Shown here: one piece after another, positions 40,033 to 52,152 of the stretch
Position numbering within the stretch: position 1 is the first letter of the stretch
Layout of the letters: each line of letters begins with the position of its first letter
Made by a program: the position numbers and the translations under genes
The notes under the pieces: model-generated
Told to the model about the DNA's origin: nothing
Databases searched by the model: none
The model's input: only the letters and a program-made list of their open reading frames with translations
Source of the DNA: Calvatia gigantea
Lineage: Eukaryota > Basidiomycota > Agaricomycetes > Agaricales > Lycoperdaceae
Length of the DNA: 64,000 nucleotides
Direction of reading: 5' to 3'
Assembly (NCBI GenBank): GCA_025093985.1
Contig: JACAAK010000003.1
Coordinates: forward strand, 1-64,000

Positions 40033-41126
40033 GAGGTATGCAATGTCTGATTATGATTATGGACAAAGGACGTTATATGATGCTCGCGAATCATAATACC
40101 TTATATGTACTACTCTTATGGATTTTTACTGTTTCATAATCTACTTCGAGTCGACTATGTTGTTGATTTTGAACACTCTCGACCGGCGGGGCAGTGATTA
40201 GCGAATGCCAAGAGTCGGCAAGAATCGAATAAGCGAGTGCAACACAACCACAGGAACTGATATTGATTTCCATCTAATCACGCCGGCAAGGTATTTCCTG
40301 ACATCTGGTGAAGCATTCATCCGTAAATCATGGACGAGGTATGCGGTACGAACTTGTTGGTGTGCTCAATTTAAACTGGGGAGAGCTGGACGGTCGGCGG
40401 TGGGGGTGGAGCTCATGGGCGTAGTAGTCAAATTCTTAGGGGGCAAGGCGTGGCCGCCACGAGTCCGACTTCTTTGCAAACGTAAATTCTAGCTAATGAA
40501 TACGTGGGAGGGAATTGTCGGCGGAGAGTACATTGAGCAGTGGAAGACATGTTCCAGGGTGAATTCGCGAGAGGACTTCCGCAGAAGTTGGGTCTGCAAG
40601 CTCTAAATCCGTGGCTGTGGAATTTGCGAGCCAGCACTTTGGGAAGACTAGCTTTTGGAAGACTGACTTACTCCTTTGGTTTCACAAAGGTCTTACCGCT
40701 ACCAAGGCGAGGTCACACGTTTAAAACACAAGTCAAAAGTCAGCGCAGGGCCATGCACGAGGTGCGAAGGGCAAACGGGTTGCACGAGAACTCCCAGTAA
40801 CCGACTAAGACAAGTCGGGTGTCGGAGCTGCTAACCCACGACAAATTGATATATTACTTTGTGCATGGAGAACGTTGAATGAGTGCTCCGATACTCTGGG
40901 TCCACACTCCATGAAGCGTCATTAGATTCCACGGTTTGGTGAAAAACCACACGCTGATACGGGGAACATACACGGTTTGGGCGTTGAGCAGAAAGCTGCG
41001 AGATCACGCATTTCACGCCAATAGGAGTGCGAGTTGATATAGAAACTCGGTTAACTGGAACTATAGCAATACTGTACACGTGTTGAACTAGGAAATAGTA
41101 GCTCGGCTGTTTCAAGTGGAACAGGT
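40033..41126. other. Intergenic region without recognised genes
   Basis: Lies between the 3' end of the HAM1-like gene and the 3' end of the metallothionein gene. Short frames at 40205-40492 and 40540-40800 (+) and 41142-40831 (-) match nothing known to me. Confidence 0.5.
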
Positions 41127-41273
41127 TTACTTGGAACCGCACTTGCAGTTTCCAGGTTCACACTTGCAGCTGCAGGAAAAGAACACGAGGGTTAGTCGGG
41201 TGAAACATTGCGAAGAAAGATTATAGAATACGGACTTGTCACCGCACCCACAATTAGCATTGCCGCAATGCAT
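41127..41273 (-). CDS. Metallothionein, 26 residues, one intron
   Basis: Two minus-strand exons, 41273-41236 (38 nt) and 41169-41127 (43 nt), are joined across a 66-bp intron (GTCCGT donor, CCTGCAG acceptor). They encode a 26-residue protein with seven Cys spaced C-x4-C-x-C-x3-C-x-C-x4-C-x-C and ending GSK. Apart from Cys it is Gly, Asn and Lys, with no aromatic or large aliphatic residue. Size, seven Cys and paired C-x-C units match the small fungal copper metallothioneins of Neurospora and Agaricus, which bind Cu(I) in a cluster in the cytosol. The splice is required: unspliced, the two C-x-C halves are separated by 22 unrelated residues. The frame could be extended upstream of the Met, but that part has no metallothionein character. 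A TATATATGATA element lies about 120 bp upstream. Confidence 0.8.
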   Translation of the reverse strand: MHCGNANCGCGDKSVFYNLSSQCFTRLTLVFFSCSCKCEPGNCKCGSK

Positions 41274-41392
41274 GTTGGTTGGAAGATCAATATTCTGTTG
41301 GAAGTCAGCACAAGGCAAATCAACCTGAAATCCCGCTGCGCACCGTATACATGGTTGTGCGTAGTTTACTAAGAAGAAACGCAACGGGAGTG

Positions 41393-41405
41393 TATCATAT
41401 ATATA
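41393..41405 (-). promoter_or_regulatory. Possible TATA element of the metallothionein gene
   Basis: TATATATGATA on the minus strand, about 120 bp upstream of the metallothionein ATG. The position is reasonable for a fungal TATA box. I did not find a clear metal-response element by eye. Confidence 0.4.
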
Positions 41406-42329
41406 CCGATTGGTGGGGCTCCTGTGGATAAAATGTTGGGTGATGAAGTCATTGAGGCACGTGAGCACTTTTCAGTGAGCAGCGTCTCGGATATTTTTTG
41501 ACGTCATGAGGAGATGCTGGCATATTTGAAAATGGAATATACTAATATCAAATAGTCGGACACAATCGAGGTGCTGGTCGACCGATTTGGGATATTGACA
41601 AATGTTGCTGGGAGAGCTGTGCGCGAAGACCCCGACGTGTGTCCAAGAAGGTCCAGAATGGTCGAAATTCTTTAATTGTCCTGCCGACCGTTCCCTCGTG
41701 GTCACCCCCGGCGGTAGTTTCCCATATTGGTGCAGCATTGTCGAGTGTTGTCTCCATTCATTACTCAATCTGATCGCTTCGCTGATATTTTTGGGCAGGG
41801 TTGGGAGCCCAATTCAAGGATAAGCGAAAAGCCAGGTCGGAGTCTTACGCAATATCCTGGCTGTTCCCCCGAAACGAGGCTGAAGGGAGGCACCCACATT
41901 TCCAACAGTTATGGTGTGGTGCCAGATAGAAAGACGGAGAAGCGATAATCCACTGTTTATCCGAAGAGGTCGGGCGCCTTTCCGATGCAAATCCGGGAAA
42001 TATCGACGTTGGCGGAGAGAGAGCAAACGGTTATGAGAGTGAGCAGAGTCAGGGAACATGAAAAGATGCCTATAAGTTAAGTATTTAAGCATCTGATCAA
42101 CAATCTGACACGAAGCACCGAACGGATCGGAGTCTAAAGCTGCTCACGTGTCACAAGTATATGAACTGCTGGAATGCAGGCCGTTTTTTTTTTCGCTTGA
42201 TACATACCCAGTTCAAACGTCTGGACGCCTCAGGCCTCAGTCGTCGACGGCGATACCCTCCTTCTCTTTTCTTGTGTTTTACTTTCACCTTCTTAACCCT
42301 CCTCTTCTCACTAATTTTCTCACATCACC
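41406..42329. other. Intergenic region between metallothionein and BTB gene
   Basis: Divergent promoter region. Frames of up to 98 codons (for example 41768-41472, minus) match no family I know. A run of T at about 42184-42193 and C/T-rich sequence precede the BTB gene start at 42330, as often seen in fungal promoters. Confidence 0.5.
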
Positions 42330-43381
42330 ATGCACGTCTCCGTGGACAACCACAGTTCCACCACCCTGGACTCAAAGCTGAACAAGCCCATCTGGTTCGA
42401 AGACGGAAATATCATCCTCCAAACCGATACCGCCTTATTCCGTGTCTACAGCGGTCTCCTAGCAGCCAGATCCTCCGTCTTCAAGGATATGTTGGCTTTT
42501 CCACCACCTCCTGAGGGCAACATTATGTTTGATGGCTGTCCCGTCGTACGACTTTATGATTCAAGTGAGGATGTCCGGTACTTCCTCAACGCAGTGTTCG
42601 ACTCCGGGTAAGAGCATTATCCTAACCCACTTCTCTCCGAGATTCAGGGTTCTAACCCCACTTTGTTCCTGCTATTGCTCTTTAGATATTTTGAACCCCC
42701 TCCGTCCCAAACTGAGCTCCCCATCGTGACGGGTGTACTCCGTTTGAGTACAAAATATGACGTTGAATTCCTCCGACGCCGGGCCCTGCAGCACCTCACT
42801 GTCACTTTTCCAAGTACCCTAGAAGCATGGCACCAGCGTGACAAAATTCGAACAATACCCCCTGTCGATAATACCCCCTTCGCCGCTCTCCACATCGCCA
42901 GAGAATTCGATTTGCCCTGGATAGTACCCTCGATTATGTATTGCATCAGCAGTCCACCCGTTGATCAAATCAATAGAAGGGGCCGATTGGGCTGGCAATG
43001 AAGCTTCAATTATCGGCTGAGGACCAGCGCATCGCGCTCCTCGGTCGAGAAAAGTTGTTGATGTTACAAAATAGATATTCGGTCAGCTTGTCGCTACCGC
43101 TGCCGGAGGAGTCTGAGGAGAAATGTGAAGGAGAGGCTGACTGCGCATTGACGAGACGAAAGATTCCGGAAATCATAACTGGTTGGACCGTGGCATGCTA
43201 TCTAGATTTCTACCGCGAGCACCAGCACCTCTTCGACCGTGGGTTCTGTAAAACCTGCCACCCGAACTTCGTTCGTCGCCAGGAACTCCTCAGCCAAGAA
43301 ATGTGGTCTGCGCTGCCATATATCTTCGCGCTACCAGACTGGGTGCAACTACATAGGGAGAAGGAAAAGGCCTCAGAATGA
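42330..43381 (+). CDS. BTB/POZ-domain protein with two frame breaks
   Basis: Exon 1 (42330-42607) and exon 2 (from 42686) are joined by a 78-bp intron. They encode a BTB/POZ domain of the Agaricomycete type: IWFEDGNIILQTDTALFRVYSGLLAARSSVFKDML, VRLYDSSEDVRYFLNAVFDS, then VTGVLRLSTKYDVEFLRRRAL. The BTB fold mediates dimerisation and, in some proteins, Cul3 binding. Downstream the family's C-terminal part is present (LGREKLLMLQNRY, CKTCHPNFVRRQELLSQEMW), but in a different frame: frame 0 ends at TGA 42999-43001 while homologous-looking residues (EGADWAG, then LSAEDQRIALLG) continue in +1 and then +2. Two one-base shifts near 42972 and 42997 would explain it. Either the gene is decaying or the sequence has errors here. 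ATG 42998 overlapping TGA is coincidental. Confidence 0.7.
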
Positions 43382-43792
43382 TATTCTCTGTAGGCTTATA
43401 TCCACATAGATCATCGTGTACTTATATATCTCACGTGTGGTAATGCTCTTAATATACAAGTCCTGGTACCGTGGTTTCGTTTCAACTTGTGATCGTGAGA
43501 GCTATCTCCGGGCTTTGTTGCCATCAAGAGCTCTGACATGATTTTTGATCCTGACACATGTAACGGTAGCCTGGCATTTACACGACAGTCGTCTTTTGGA
43601 CCACCTCTAGATCATGAGAGTATGCTTATGCGTGACGACCATCATTGCCTATATCACCCAGCAATCTGTTGCGCCTTCTGCTGAGGCCACTTCCCTCGTT
43701 CTTCATTCGCCCGCGCAGTGCGCCTTTATACCTTTCTCTTCATTCGGGATCAAATCCTGCCAGTGGCAGTAATGTGGACTTTTCTTTGGTAA

Positions 43793-44782
43793 GTGTTTGA
43801 ATCTTATCATTCCCTGGGTTTCAACTCACCGTGGGCGTACCCACCGGCTAGGACGCTTTTTTTGTTCATCCGTTTCGCAGTAGGACTTAACCTCACAGTT
43901 CCGGATCCCATTTCCCTCAACGTTTCTACCGAAGTTAATTGGACAACGGATGGAAATGATCCTGAAAAGTGGAACCTCCGTCTCGTTGTGAACGGGAAAA
44001 ATACTGGGCTTGTCATGGCGAATGTGGACAGACACGGGGAACCATTCGGTACCGCGAAGATCCGCGTTCATGACACAGGGTTGGTCCGAAATCATCTGGG
44101 TGCTATATCGCGTTCTGAAAGTGCTGATTCACAGAGTGTTCCAATTGGTAGCAGTCGGGCCTAGGTGAGAAAGGGAACCTATTCGATATCCAAACCGCTT
44201 ACGAATTAAAAGACCTTTCCGTCCAATCGGGCGTTCGAATTCGTTCAACGTAAAGGCATCTAACAAGTGTGTCCTTCCTTTCTTCTCGTTTCATGAGCCT
44301 GATCACCGTGCAGCGGTTCTGCACCAGGTATAACTTCAACATTGGACCCTTCCCCTGCATCCGCAATCTATCAAACGTCTGTTCAGTATCTACTGAATCC
44401 CCAATACCGTCCTTATACTTTTTGCAGATCCTTGGCTTCCCAACCCGGCAATGCCTGGAACAATGCTCCAACGACCAGCATCGCCCCGGTTTCTGCCTCA
44501 ACAAAACCGGATGGACCAAATACTACCCTTGTCATTGGCGCTGCTATTGGTGGTGCAGTATTAGTCGTCTGCGGAATTGTTCTTCTCGTCATTATTCAAA
44601 AACGGCGCCGATCTGCCAAGGTTCAGAGAAGTTTTGTTTTCAACCGTGAGCTCATGTTCCAAAGTCGACCAAGCGCCTATGACGAGTGGACAATACGCTC
44701 CGTCGAGCTTGAAAAGGGAATTCGAGGAACTTCACCTCAAATTTTTGTGACAAAGACAACTACGCGAGACACAGACCTATAG
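43793..44782 (+). CDS. Single-pass membrane protein with Ser/Thr-rich ectodomain, copy 1
   Basis: The reading pieces fit a common Agaricomycete architecture. First is an extracellular domain (LNLTVPDPISLNVSTEVNWT, then DPEKWNLRLVVNGKN) with Asn-x-Thr/Ser sites. It is followed by EKGNLFDIQTAYELKDLSVQ, a Ser/Thr/Pro-rich linker ([29 protein letters not shown]), one transmembrane helix (VIGAAIGGAVLVVCGIVLLVII, 44528-44593), a basic stop-transfer (QKRRRSAK) and a short cytoplasmic tail ending at TAG 44780-44782. Introns lie near 44075-44152, 44252-44325 and possibly 44405-44445. The true start is unresolved: a hydrophobic start MRVCLCVTTIIAYI at 43614 could be the signal-peptide exon, but I could not join it in frame. 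Likely plasma membrane; function unknown. The gene converges on the GDSL esterase. Confidence 0.6.
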
Positions 44783-45106
44783 TTATCGCAGACGTCTTCC
44801 TGTGTTTTGGTGGTAGCAGTGAGCTTCGGACTTTCACGTGGACTTAGATTGTTTAGTGGACTTGTTGTACTTTATTCTTGTAAACACAATTGTCGTATGC
44901 TTTGACCTTGACGCTCAACTGAGCCGCCCTCTCATTTTGAGCTGGTTACTGGAATTCCGGCACTCAGTCACACATATCAAATGACACGCTCTTATTCATA
45001 AGGGACAAAGAAACAAGAGTCATGGAGACACGACAAGCGAAATTGAATTGGGCTATATATTCTTGATTTCACGACCAGTCTAATTTTTTTTCGACAGGTA
45101 CTCCCA

Positions 45107-45509
45107 TTACCTCAACCGTTGCATCAGACCCTGCGCCCAGAACCTGTCAGATGCAAATGAGGGGTGGAGGGAATCCTTCCAAATATCTATCAAAATATTC
45201 AGCCTGTATCCAAGCTTAGAGTCAGATTACTTACAAACGGAGATAGGTCCGAGGCAAGTCGAATCCACCTGCGGGTCAACCACGCAGCCAAATCTATTCG
45301 CGTATGATCCGCAAAAGGCGTCGGGGGTTGCGAACCCGAAAGAGGCAAAATTATCCATGAGGTTAGTGAAAACGGTATCTAAGGAATGACCTTAGTGATA
45401 AAGAGGCAAAATTATCCATGAGGTTAGTGAAAACGGTATCTAAGGATGACCTTAGTGATATAGATTAATCCACGAGATGACAGGACGTGCGGGTGTCAAA
45501 AACTAGGCA
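45107..45509 (-). pseudogene. Detached 3' exons of the GDSL esterase (first duplication unit)
   Basis: Read on the minus strand, this piece encodes the esterase C-terminus: FTNLMDNFASFGFATPDAF, CGSYANRFGC, LGPISV, intron, then YIWKDSLHPSFASDRFWAQG with the catalytic D-x-x-H (KDSLH), ending TAA at 45109-45107. The N-terminal exons are absent because the duplication breakpoint cut the gene. A 61-bp tandem duplication (45341-45461) alters the first exon of the piece. It lies downstream of, and in the same orientation as, the full esterase gene. Confidence 0.75.
45341..45461. repeat. 61-bp tandem duplication
   Basis: agaggcaaaattatccatga and the following 40 bp occur twice in a row, from 45341 and from 45402. 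The second copy lacks one base (ggatgacc against ggaatgacc). The corresponding place in the second unit (near 47085-47145) has a single copy. Confidence 0.9.
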
Positions 45510-45514
45510 TGACC

Positions 45515-46601
<1,087 letters not shown>

Positions 46602-46907
46602 TGTTTTGGTGGTAGCAGTGAGCTTCGGACTTTCACGTGGACTTAGATTGTTTAGTGGACTTGTTGTACTTTATTCTTGTAAACACAATTGTCGTATGCT
46701 TTGACCTTGACGCTCAACTGAGCCGCCCTCTCATTTTGAGCTGGTTACTGGAATTCCGGCACTCAGTCACACATATCAAATGACACGCTCTTATTCATAA
46801 GGGACAAAGAAACAAGAGTCATGGAGACACGACAAGCGAAATTGAATTGGGCTATATACTTCTTGATTTCACGACCAGTCTAATTTTTTTTCGACAGGTA
46901 CTCCCTA

Positions 46908-48193
46908 TTACCTCAACCGTTGCATCAGACCCTGCGCCCAGAACCTGTCAGATGCAAATGAGGGGTGGAGGGAATCCTTCCAAATATCTATCAAAATATT
47001 CAGCCTGTATCCAAGCTTAGAGTCAGATTACTTACAAACGGAGATAGGTCCGAGGCAAGTCGAATCCACCTGCGCGAACCCGAAAGAGGCAAAATTATCC
47101 ATGAGGTTAGTGAAAACGGTATCTAAGGAATGACCTTAGTGATATAGATTAATCCACGAGATGACAGGACGTGCGGGTGTCAAAAACTAGGCAGGTGCTG
47201 ATATCTGTCTTCGTCGCACAATAAGTTCTCGCTTTGTTGGCAAGTTGTGCATTGAACTCAAGAATGCTTTGCTATAAATCAATTGTGTGAGTTACGAGTT
47301 GCTGGACACATTCGCAGATATCGAACTTACCTTCATCTTCTCTTGTAGCTGGGGACCCTGGCCAACACCTATTTGCGCTCTGTCGAACGGGACTAGATTG
47401 TTGAAAACAAAGTTCCGTGCCCCGGCACTGTAAAGCCGATCAACGGTCGCGAAATATGAGGTGAGGTCTCGGGCATAAAGGTCCGTTCCATTCCCAACCG
47501 TGTTCCTGAAGGAACTATTCACGTCATTCGCTATGCCGGGCTGATTTAGCACAGCAAGAGGACAGGGCAGTGTTGAACGCACTTCCGAAAGAGACAGTAA
47601 AGAGGGAATTGGTACTATTCCAGGTGACCTTACTGGGGAAAGGTGCCACCTGCTGGATAAATGCTGTTACTTGGCCGCGGAAGTCGAGTGGTGAAGTAAA
47701 AACGATGCTTTGATCTGCCGTCGCTCCGCTGACTGCGAGCTATCGTATGATGTGTCAATCTGGAGAGAACAGATTATAGTGGATGTTTACGTCTATAAGC
47801 CTTGTTCCGGTCATTTGGGCAAATTGCTCAGACCAAGGAGGGCCGGCGGAAAAGCATTGAGCGGTGTGTGATGCAAGGGGGTCGCCGCCACCATTCCATC
47901 CATTCGTAGCTAGGTAATACGTCTAATCCTATCTGGTTTCGTTGAAAAGAGGACCAGGGGCTTACTGTAACTGATGTGATACAGAGCAAAGGACAATCTG
48001 AGCTGCTGATTAAAAGATAAGCTAAGGTCCCGCACCTGTCACCACTGCAGGAAATCGGGATAAGTTTTGCCTTGTAGAGGTGGATGACTCACAAAGCGAA
48101 GACATTGCGTATACTAGCGAGGCTCGACAATCCAGCAGGGACTAATGCCGAAACTGTCAGGAATGTGGCTCCTAGTTTGAACCCAATATACAT
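46908..48193 (-). CDS. GDSL/SGNH esterase (CE16-type carbohydrate acetylesterase)
   Basis: A secreted serine esterase read on the minus strand. Exon 1 (48193-48093) encodes a hydrophobic start (MYIGFKLGATFLTVSALVPA) and the beginning of block I up to VFAL/F before a GTGAGT donor. Later pieces read NGWNGGGDPLASHTAQCF, GPPWSEQFAQMTGTRL, LAVSGATADQSIVFTSPLDF and QVTAFIQQVAPFP. After an intron come ANDVNSSFRNTVGNGTDLYA and ATVDRLYSAGARNFVFNNLV (typical of the family). The final exon has YIWKDSLHPSFASDRF with the catalytic Asp and His, stop TAA 46910-46908. Introns are 45-70 bp; the block I exon with the nucleophile Ser is short, and I could not place both its borders surely. The last exons lie inside the second duplication unit, where a 57-bp in-frame deletion near 47073 removes 19 residues including two Cys. 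Confidence 0.7.
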
Positions 48194-49599
48194 GGTTGAG
48201 ACCCCTGTACGATGAACTACCTATGTTATTGGGGTCGCCTTATATTCCTTGCATCCAAGGCCTAAGAAACTTGGTCATAGGGTCGAACACCTGTGTAGGA
48301 AAGGATACTAATTTAGGCGTGGTAAAAGGGATAAGAATGCTGCCTGTGAAGTTTTGGCTCTAAAAACTTACTCAGTGGCTTAGCGTGAGGGGGCAGATTC
48401 AGTGATCGTGGAAAACGAAGCCATTCCAAAACTTCCGGAGCACACTTTTTTTATAGAACTCAGTTCGGCAAGAATCAGCCAACCTCATGGAACAAGCGGT
48501 AGTAGTCCTTGCTCGCCATCAATCGAGCTTCAAGTTCTCAGAAGGCGAGAAGCCCTCGCACTGCCCCAAATATGTTGTGCCAGTCTGCACAGCCGCAGGA
48601 ATGAGGTGTCCACTTCGATGAATGCCGTTTGTAAGGCACTTGCTGGGGCACGAAAATAAACTGGGTGTCGTCGAACCGTCAGTATTTTTGGAAGTCCATG
48701 TAGTCAATTGTATTTGCAATGGTCCCAACCTGAAAAATCTTGAAAGGGTCTCTTCAAGGCGATGAGGAAAGGCGGTCTCCCCCGGACCAAACTAGTCCAT
48801 TGGTCCATCTGAACTCAATTTGATGCAACCCAATCTACGTCGCTTATAAGCCGCTCGTTTACCCTTCCAAATTTCGTTATTGTCGCCCTGAACGAATCCC
48901 TTTAATGATATCCATTTGTGGTGTGCTGCAGTGGGTTGTTGAGCACCAAAAAGAGACAAGAGAGACTGCCCTCTGCTGCGATAGTCGTCGGGCCTTAGCA
49001 AAATTACAAATACTCCCTTGGCGCCTCTTGTATGGCAAATTCCTCGATCACCCTCCAACCCACCGCCTCCTCCCCGTTAACACTGCCTCCGCATCCGCAT
49101 GCGCGCATGCTGTGGTTGGGGGCTCAAACTGTGTCGATCATGTTCCAAAAGGTGTGCCTCATGTACCTCAGATGCAATTCCTAACGGGTTCGGTCCATTC
49201 ATTCGAGTCATAATTAAGCGTGTCTCCCCAAGCGCCAATTATGAGCGTCAATGATGGAATCAGGCTGTTTACTACACATCGCCCCCACTAAGGCGACGCC
49301 GCAAGCCTGGGTAGGAGTGAGGCGGTCGAATGCCAGGGGAAAAGCAATGAAAGATCACCGCTGGAGGCCTTGGAGGTTCGCCAAGCCAAAATGCTAATAA
49401 ATTGGTCGGACCCGAATCTAAGGGATGACGGGTACATTTCAGCATCAAGGCTTAAGTGCAACATTATCAGTTAGTGCTTTACCATATCAAAACTCCCCAT
49501 ACCCAATGATTTATAGCCTTTATACGATTGGTCCGCTCATGCTTACGAGCCCTCAACATTTTCTGGAAGATAATTAGCTTGTCGGATCTTAGACCCCTG
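48194..49599. other. Region without recognised genes between esterase and repeat unit 4
   Basis: Contains the esterase promoter (immediately right of 48193) and short frames at 48402-48659 (+), 48728-48519 (-), 49058-48792 (-) and 48905-49213 (+). None matches a family I know, and none could be extended by clear introns. Confidence 0.5.
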
Positions 49600-51641
49600 T
49601 ACAAACTCGAAGTTCACTAAAACCACCTCAATGACGGCTCGAATTCGACAGCATACCCATCAGGATCACTAGCACAACTGGATAGGCCTCCAATTGCATC
49701 AACATTCTGACTCGTCCTGGAGTCCCATATAGCTAATTTATTGCAGCAAACGGGTGCCAAGGAATTCTTCTTTTTTCTCATCCGTTTGTTAATCGCGAAC
49801 AAGGACTCCTATGACCACGAGAATCAGCAAGGTGACCCATTTGGTACCTCGTGGTAAAACACGCAAAGCTCACAATAGATGCTGAGATTACTAACAGCTC
49901 GTGGCCTACATGGCTATTCAATTGGTTCTCTAATCGGTATGCATCGAGAACTGTGTAGATTTGAATTGTACCGCGACCTGATCGAATACCTGGGAAACTT
50001 CCTCCCAATACACACAAGTGCATGCACTCACCAGTCGTCCTTACCCGATCGAGACTTCACTCGCCTTCTGGAGGGGAGGTGGCTTTTAGTAGAGTTGTTC
50101 GCTGTCGCATTCAAGAATAGCACAGCTGTAAACACGGCAGCGTTAAAGTTTCCTTCTTTCTCAAAGGTGTGCATGAAGACTTTTCGATCGAGTCGCTTCC
50201 CCGCCCAACAAGTCAGTTTTGATTTGTAGTTGGAGCCTGACCACATACGAGGAAGGTATCGTTCCTAGAGGCATCACTCATAAAGGTGTAGGGTTCTCAT
50301 GAATGTCAGAAGTAGTAGAGCTGGATATGCCATGATGATTTTGCGTCCATCCCAGCGCCGCCAATAGATGAAATCGACCTCCCTCGGGCACTTCCACAAA
50401 CAGACCTCAACTCCTTGCAGAATGTGAACCTCCACTCCATCAACGATGCTGTTGCCTGAAGCATTTACCCCTTATGCCTGAAACGGTGTAGGCCGTTGAA
50501 AGGGGATGGGGATTCGAGGTATGATTCAAAGTGAGCCAGATGAGTCGAAGTCTCTCCCCAACGCGAGTTTTAGCTTCGACGGGTATGGATAGTGCGATAT
50601 TAACGACCCATTGATGCTCCTCCCTTGCAGAGAGATCCCCGGCAGAGAACGGATGGGTAGAGCTGAGGGAACCTGTGCCGGATAGCCTTCACCTGTAAGT
50701 GCGACTTGAGAATCAAAAGGCTGGGGCTTCTCGGTTTGCTCCAAATGCCAGGCCAGCGGTTAGCCTGGTAGGAAAAACAGGCGCAGGTGAGCCGAACAAG
50801 GGATACACTACAAATGTGTCTTAGGGGGTTACAGCGAGCGGGTGGGGGACGGCATGCGGCGGCTTGCTACGTTCCCCTCGGGCATCAACACACTCTCCTG
50901 TCATGCCGCGGGTTCACTAGTAGCGCCAAATTGACTGCTGCGACTACGAGTAACTCGATTCGTTTAGACTATCCGTCGGCGTTCCGAACCCTTCGTAGGC
51001 GATTTACAGGTATGTCCCTGCAAATGTGGATGTCCAGTGCAAGAGACTTGAGAGGATGGAACAAGACAGACGTCCGACGAGGCTTGTGCAGCCCGCTGGC
51101 TCGGAGGACCAACCGCTCGGTTCTGGGTTCGGATATTCGAACATATCTCTTGACATGACTCATAAAAGGGAGGAAACATCATCCCTGTGGCTACCCTGGA
51201 AGTAAGCAAGCTAGAGCGTTATGACACCCTCATCAAAACCTCTCCTCTGGTCAAGAGTTTCACAGCAACGACATGTGCTGGAGGACTCGGTTCGGCCATT
51301 TTTCGGCCTCCTATGGATAGACATACAACATAGTGTCCATCGCCTGGTGCTGATTTACGTATTTTCTGTGTCAAGAATGGGGTATATGCCTACAGTTGGC
51401 TTCCATAATACTGACTGGAGAGCAGGGAAGCTAAAACTTGATAATATCCGCGATTGTTGTCAAACGACTAAGTCGTATATGGGTCGATAAAACGTACAAA
51501 ACGTAGGGAACGTTTTCACTACAGCCTGTGATGGAGCGAGAAGATGAGTGGACTGGACTTCTCAGATTATTATCATGTTGGAAAGGGAAAGACCGCTTGA
51601 GGGCTGTCCGAGATTAATCGTCGCATTTTTGAGCTTTCAGG

Positions 51642-51649
51642 TATAAAAG
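51642..51649 (+). promoter_or_regulatory. TATA box of secreted-protein gene, unit 4
   Basis: TATAAAAG, 87 bp before the ATG at 51729, conserved although the gene itself is broken. Confidence 0.6.
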
Positions 51650-51728
51650 GGATCTTAATCCTCGAGCAAACCACACCGCTGATCTCGACTTCGATACCAG
51701 CTCACGAACACACCCTGCTATCCCTGTA

Positions 51729-52152
51729 ATGAAATTCTCTCTCGCTATCGTTCTCGCTCTCGTCTCCGTGGCATACACGTTGCCCAACGAGGGCGGCAGA
51801 ACTTGATGCTGCTACCGTGGAAGCACAAAAGGCTGCCGCTGATTGCGGTGGTGCAGGTGCTTGCCACGGCCTTGGCGGAGGTGAACTTTGCAACGATCGT
51901 TTGCCGACATTGCCAAGGCCCAAGTGGCTTTTATAAGCGTGGCGCTTGTTGCGGTTTGTCAGTATCTCATAAGTCGTGCCCGAGTCCTTACATTGCTAAT
52001 ACAATAAATTTAGGGGATGGCAAGCTTGCTGCTGCTACTATGATTGATTCGGAGAAGGGACTTGCGGGTACCACATATACCTCGCTAGTTTTCGGTGCCA
52101 CTCACACACCCCGCTTTAGCCGCTTTCAAGCCTACCGCTACTACCGTAATTG
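51729..52152 (+). pseudogene. Small secreted cysteine-rich protein, unit 4 (frameshifted)
   Basis: The start and signal peptide are intact. One extra G near 51791 (gagggcggcag against gaggcggcag) shifts the frame right after the signal peptide, and one extra T near 51901 (cgtttgcc against cgttgcc) shifts it again before the last Cys residues. The C-terminal part carries Arg at the THTPxFSRF site as in unit 3. Both lesions are homopolymer gains, so a sequencing error is possible; as written, no Cys-rich peptide is made. Confidence 0.7.

Larger units (their letters stand above)
43844..45509. repeat. 1.67-kb tandem duplication, first unit
   Basis: Runs from ccggctaggacg (43844) to aaaactaggca (about 45509). 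The second unit restarts at ccggctaggacg (45515) after a few filler bases. The unit contains the membrane-protein gene body and the 3' exons of the convergent GDSL esterase. Confidence 0.9.

Noticed and set aside
42998..43001. ATGA overlap of two frames as translational coupling
   Set aside because: The genome is eukaryotic; the two frames are parts of one BTB-family protein, so a frameshift is the better explanation.
49617..49802. ASDPDGYAVEF in a minus-strand frame, resembling the end of glyoxalase-like domains
   Set aside because: The peptide is broken by stops in unit 1, no other glyoxalase motif is near, and the match is too short.
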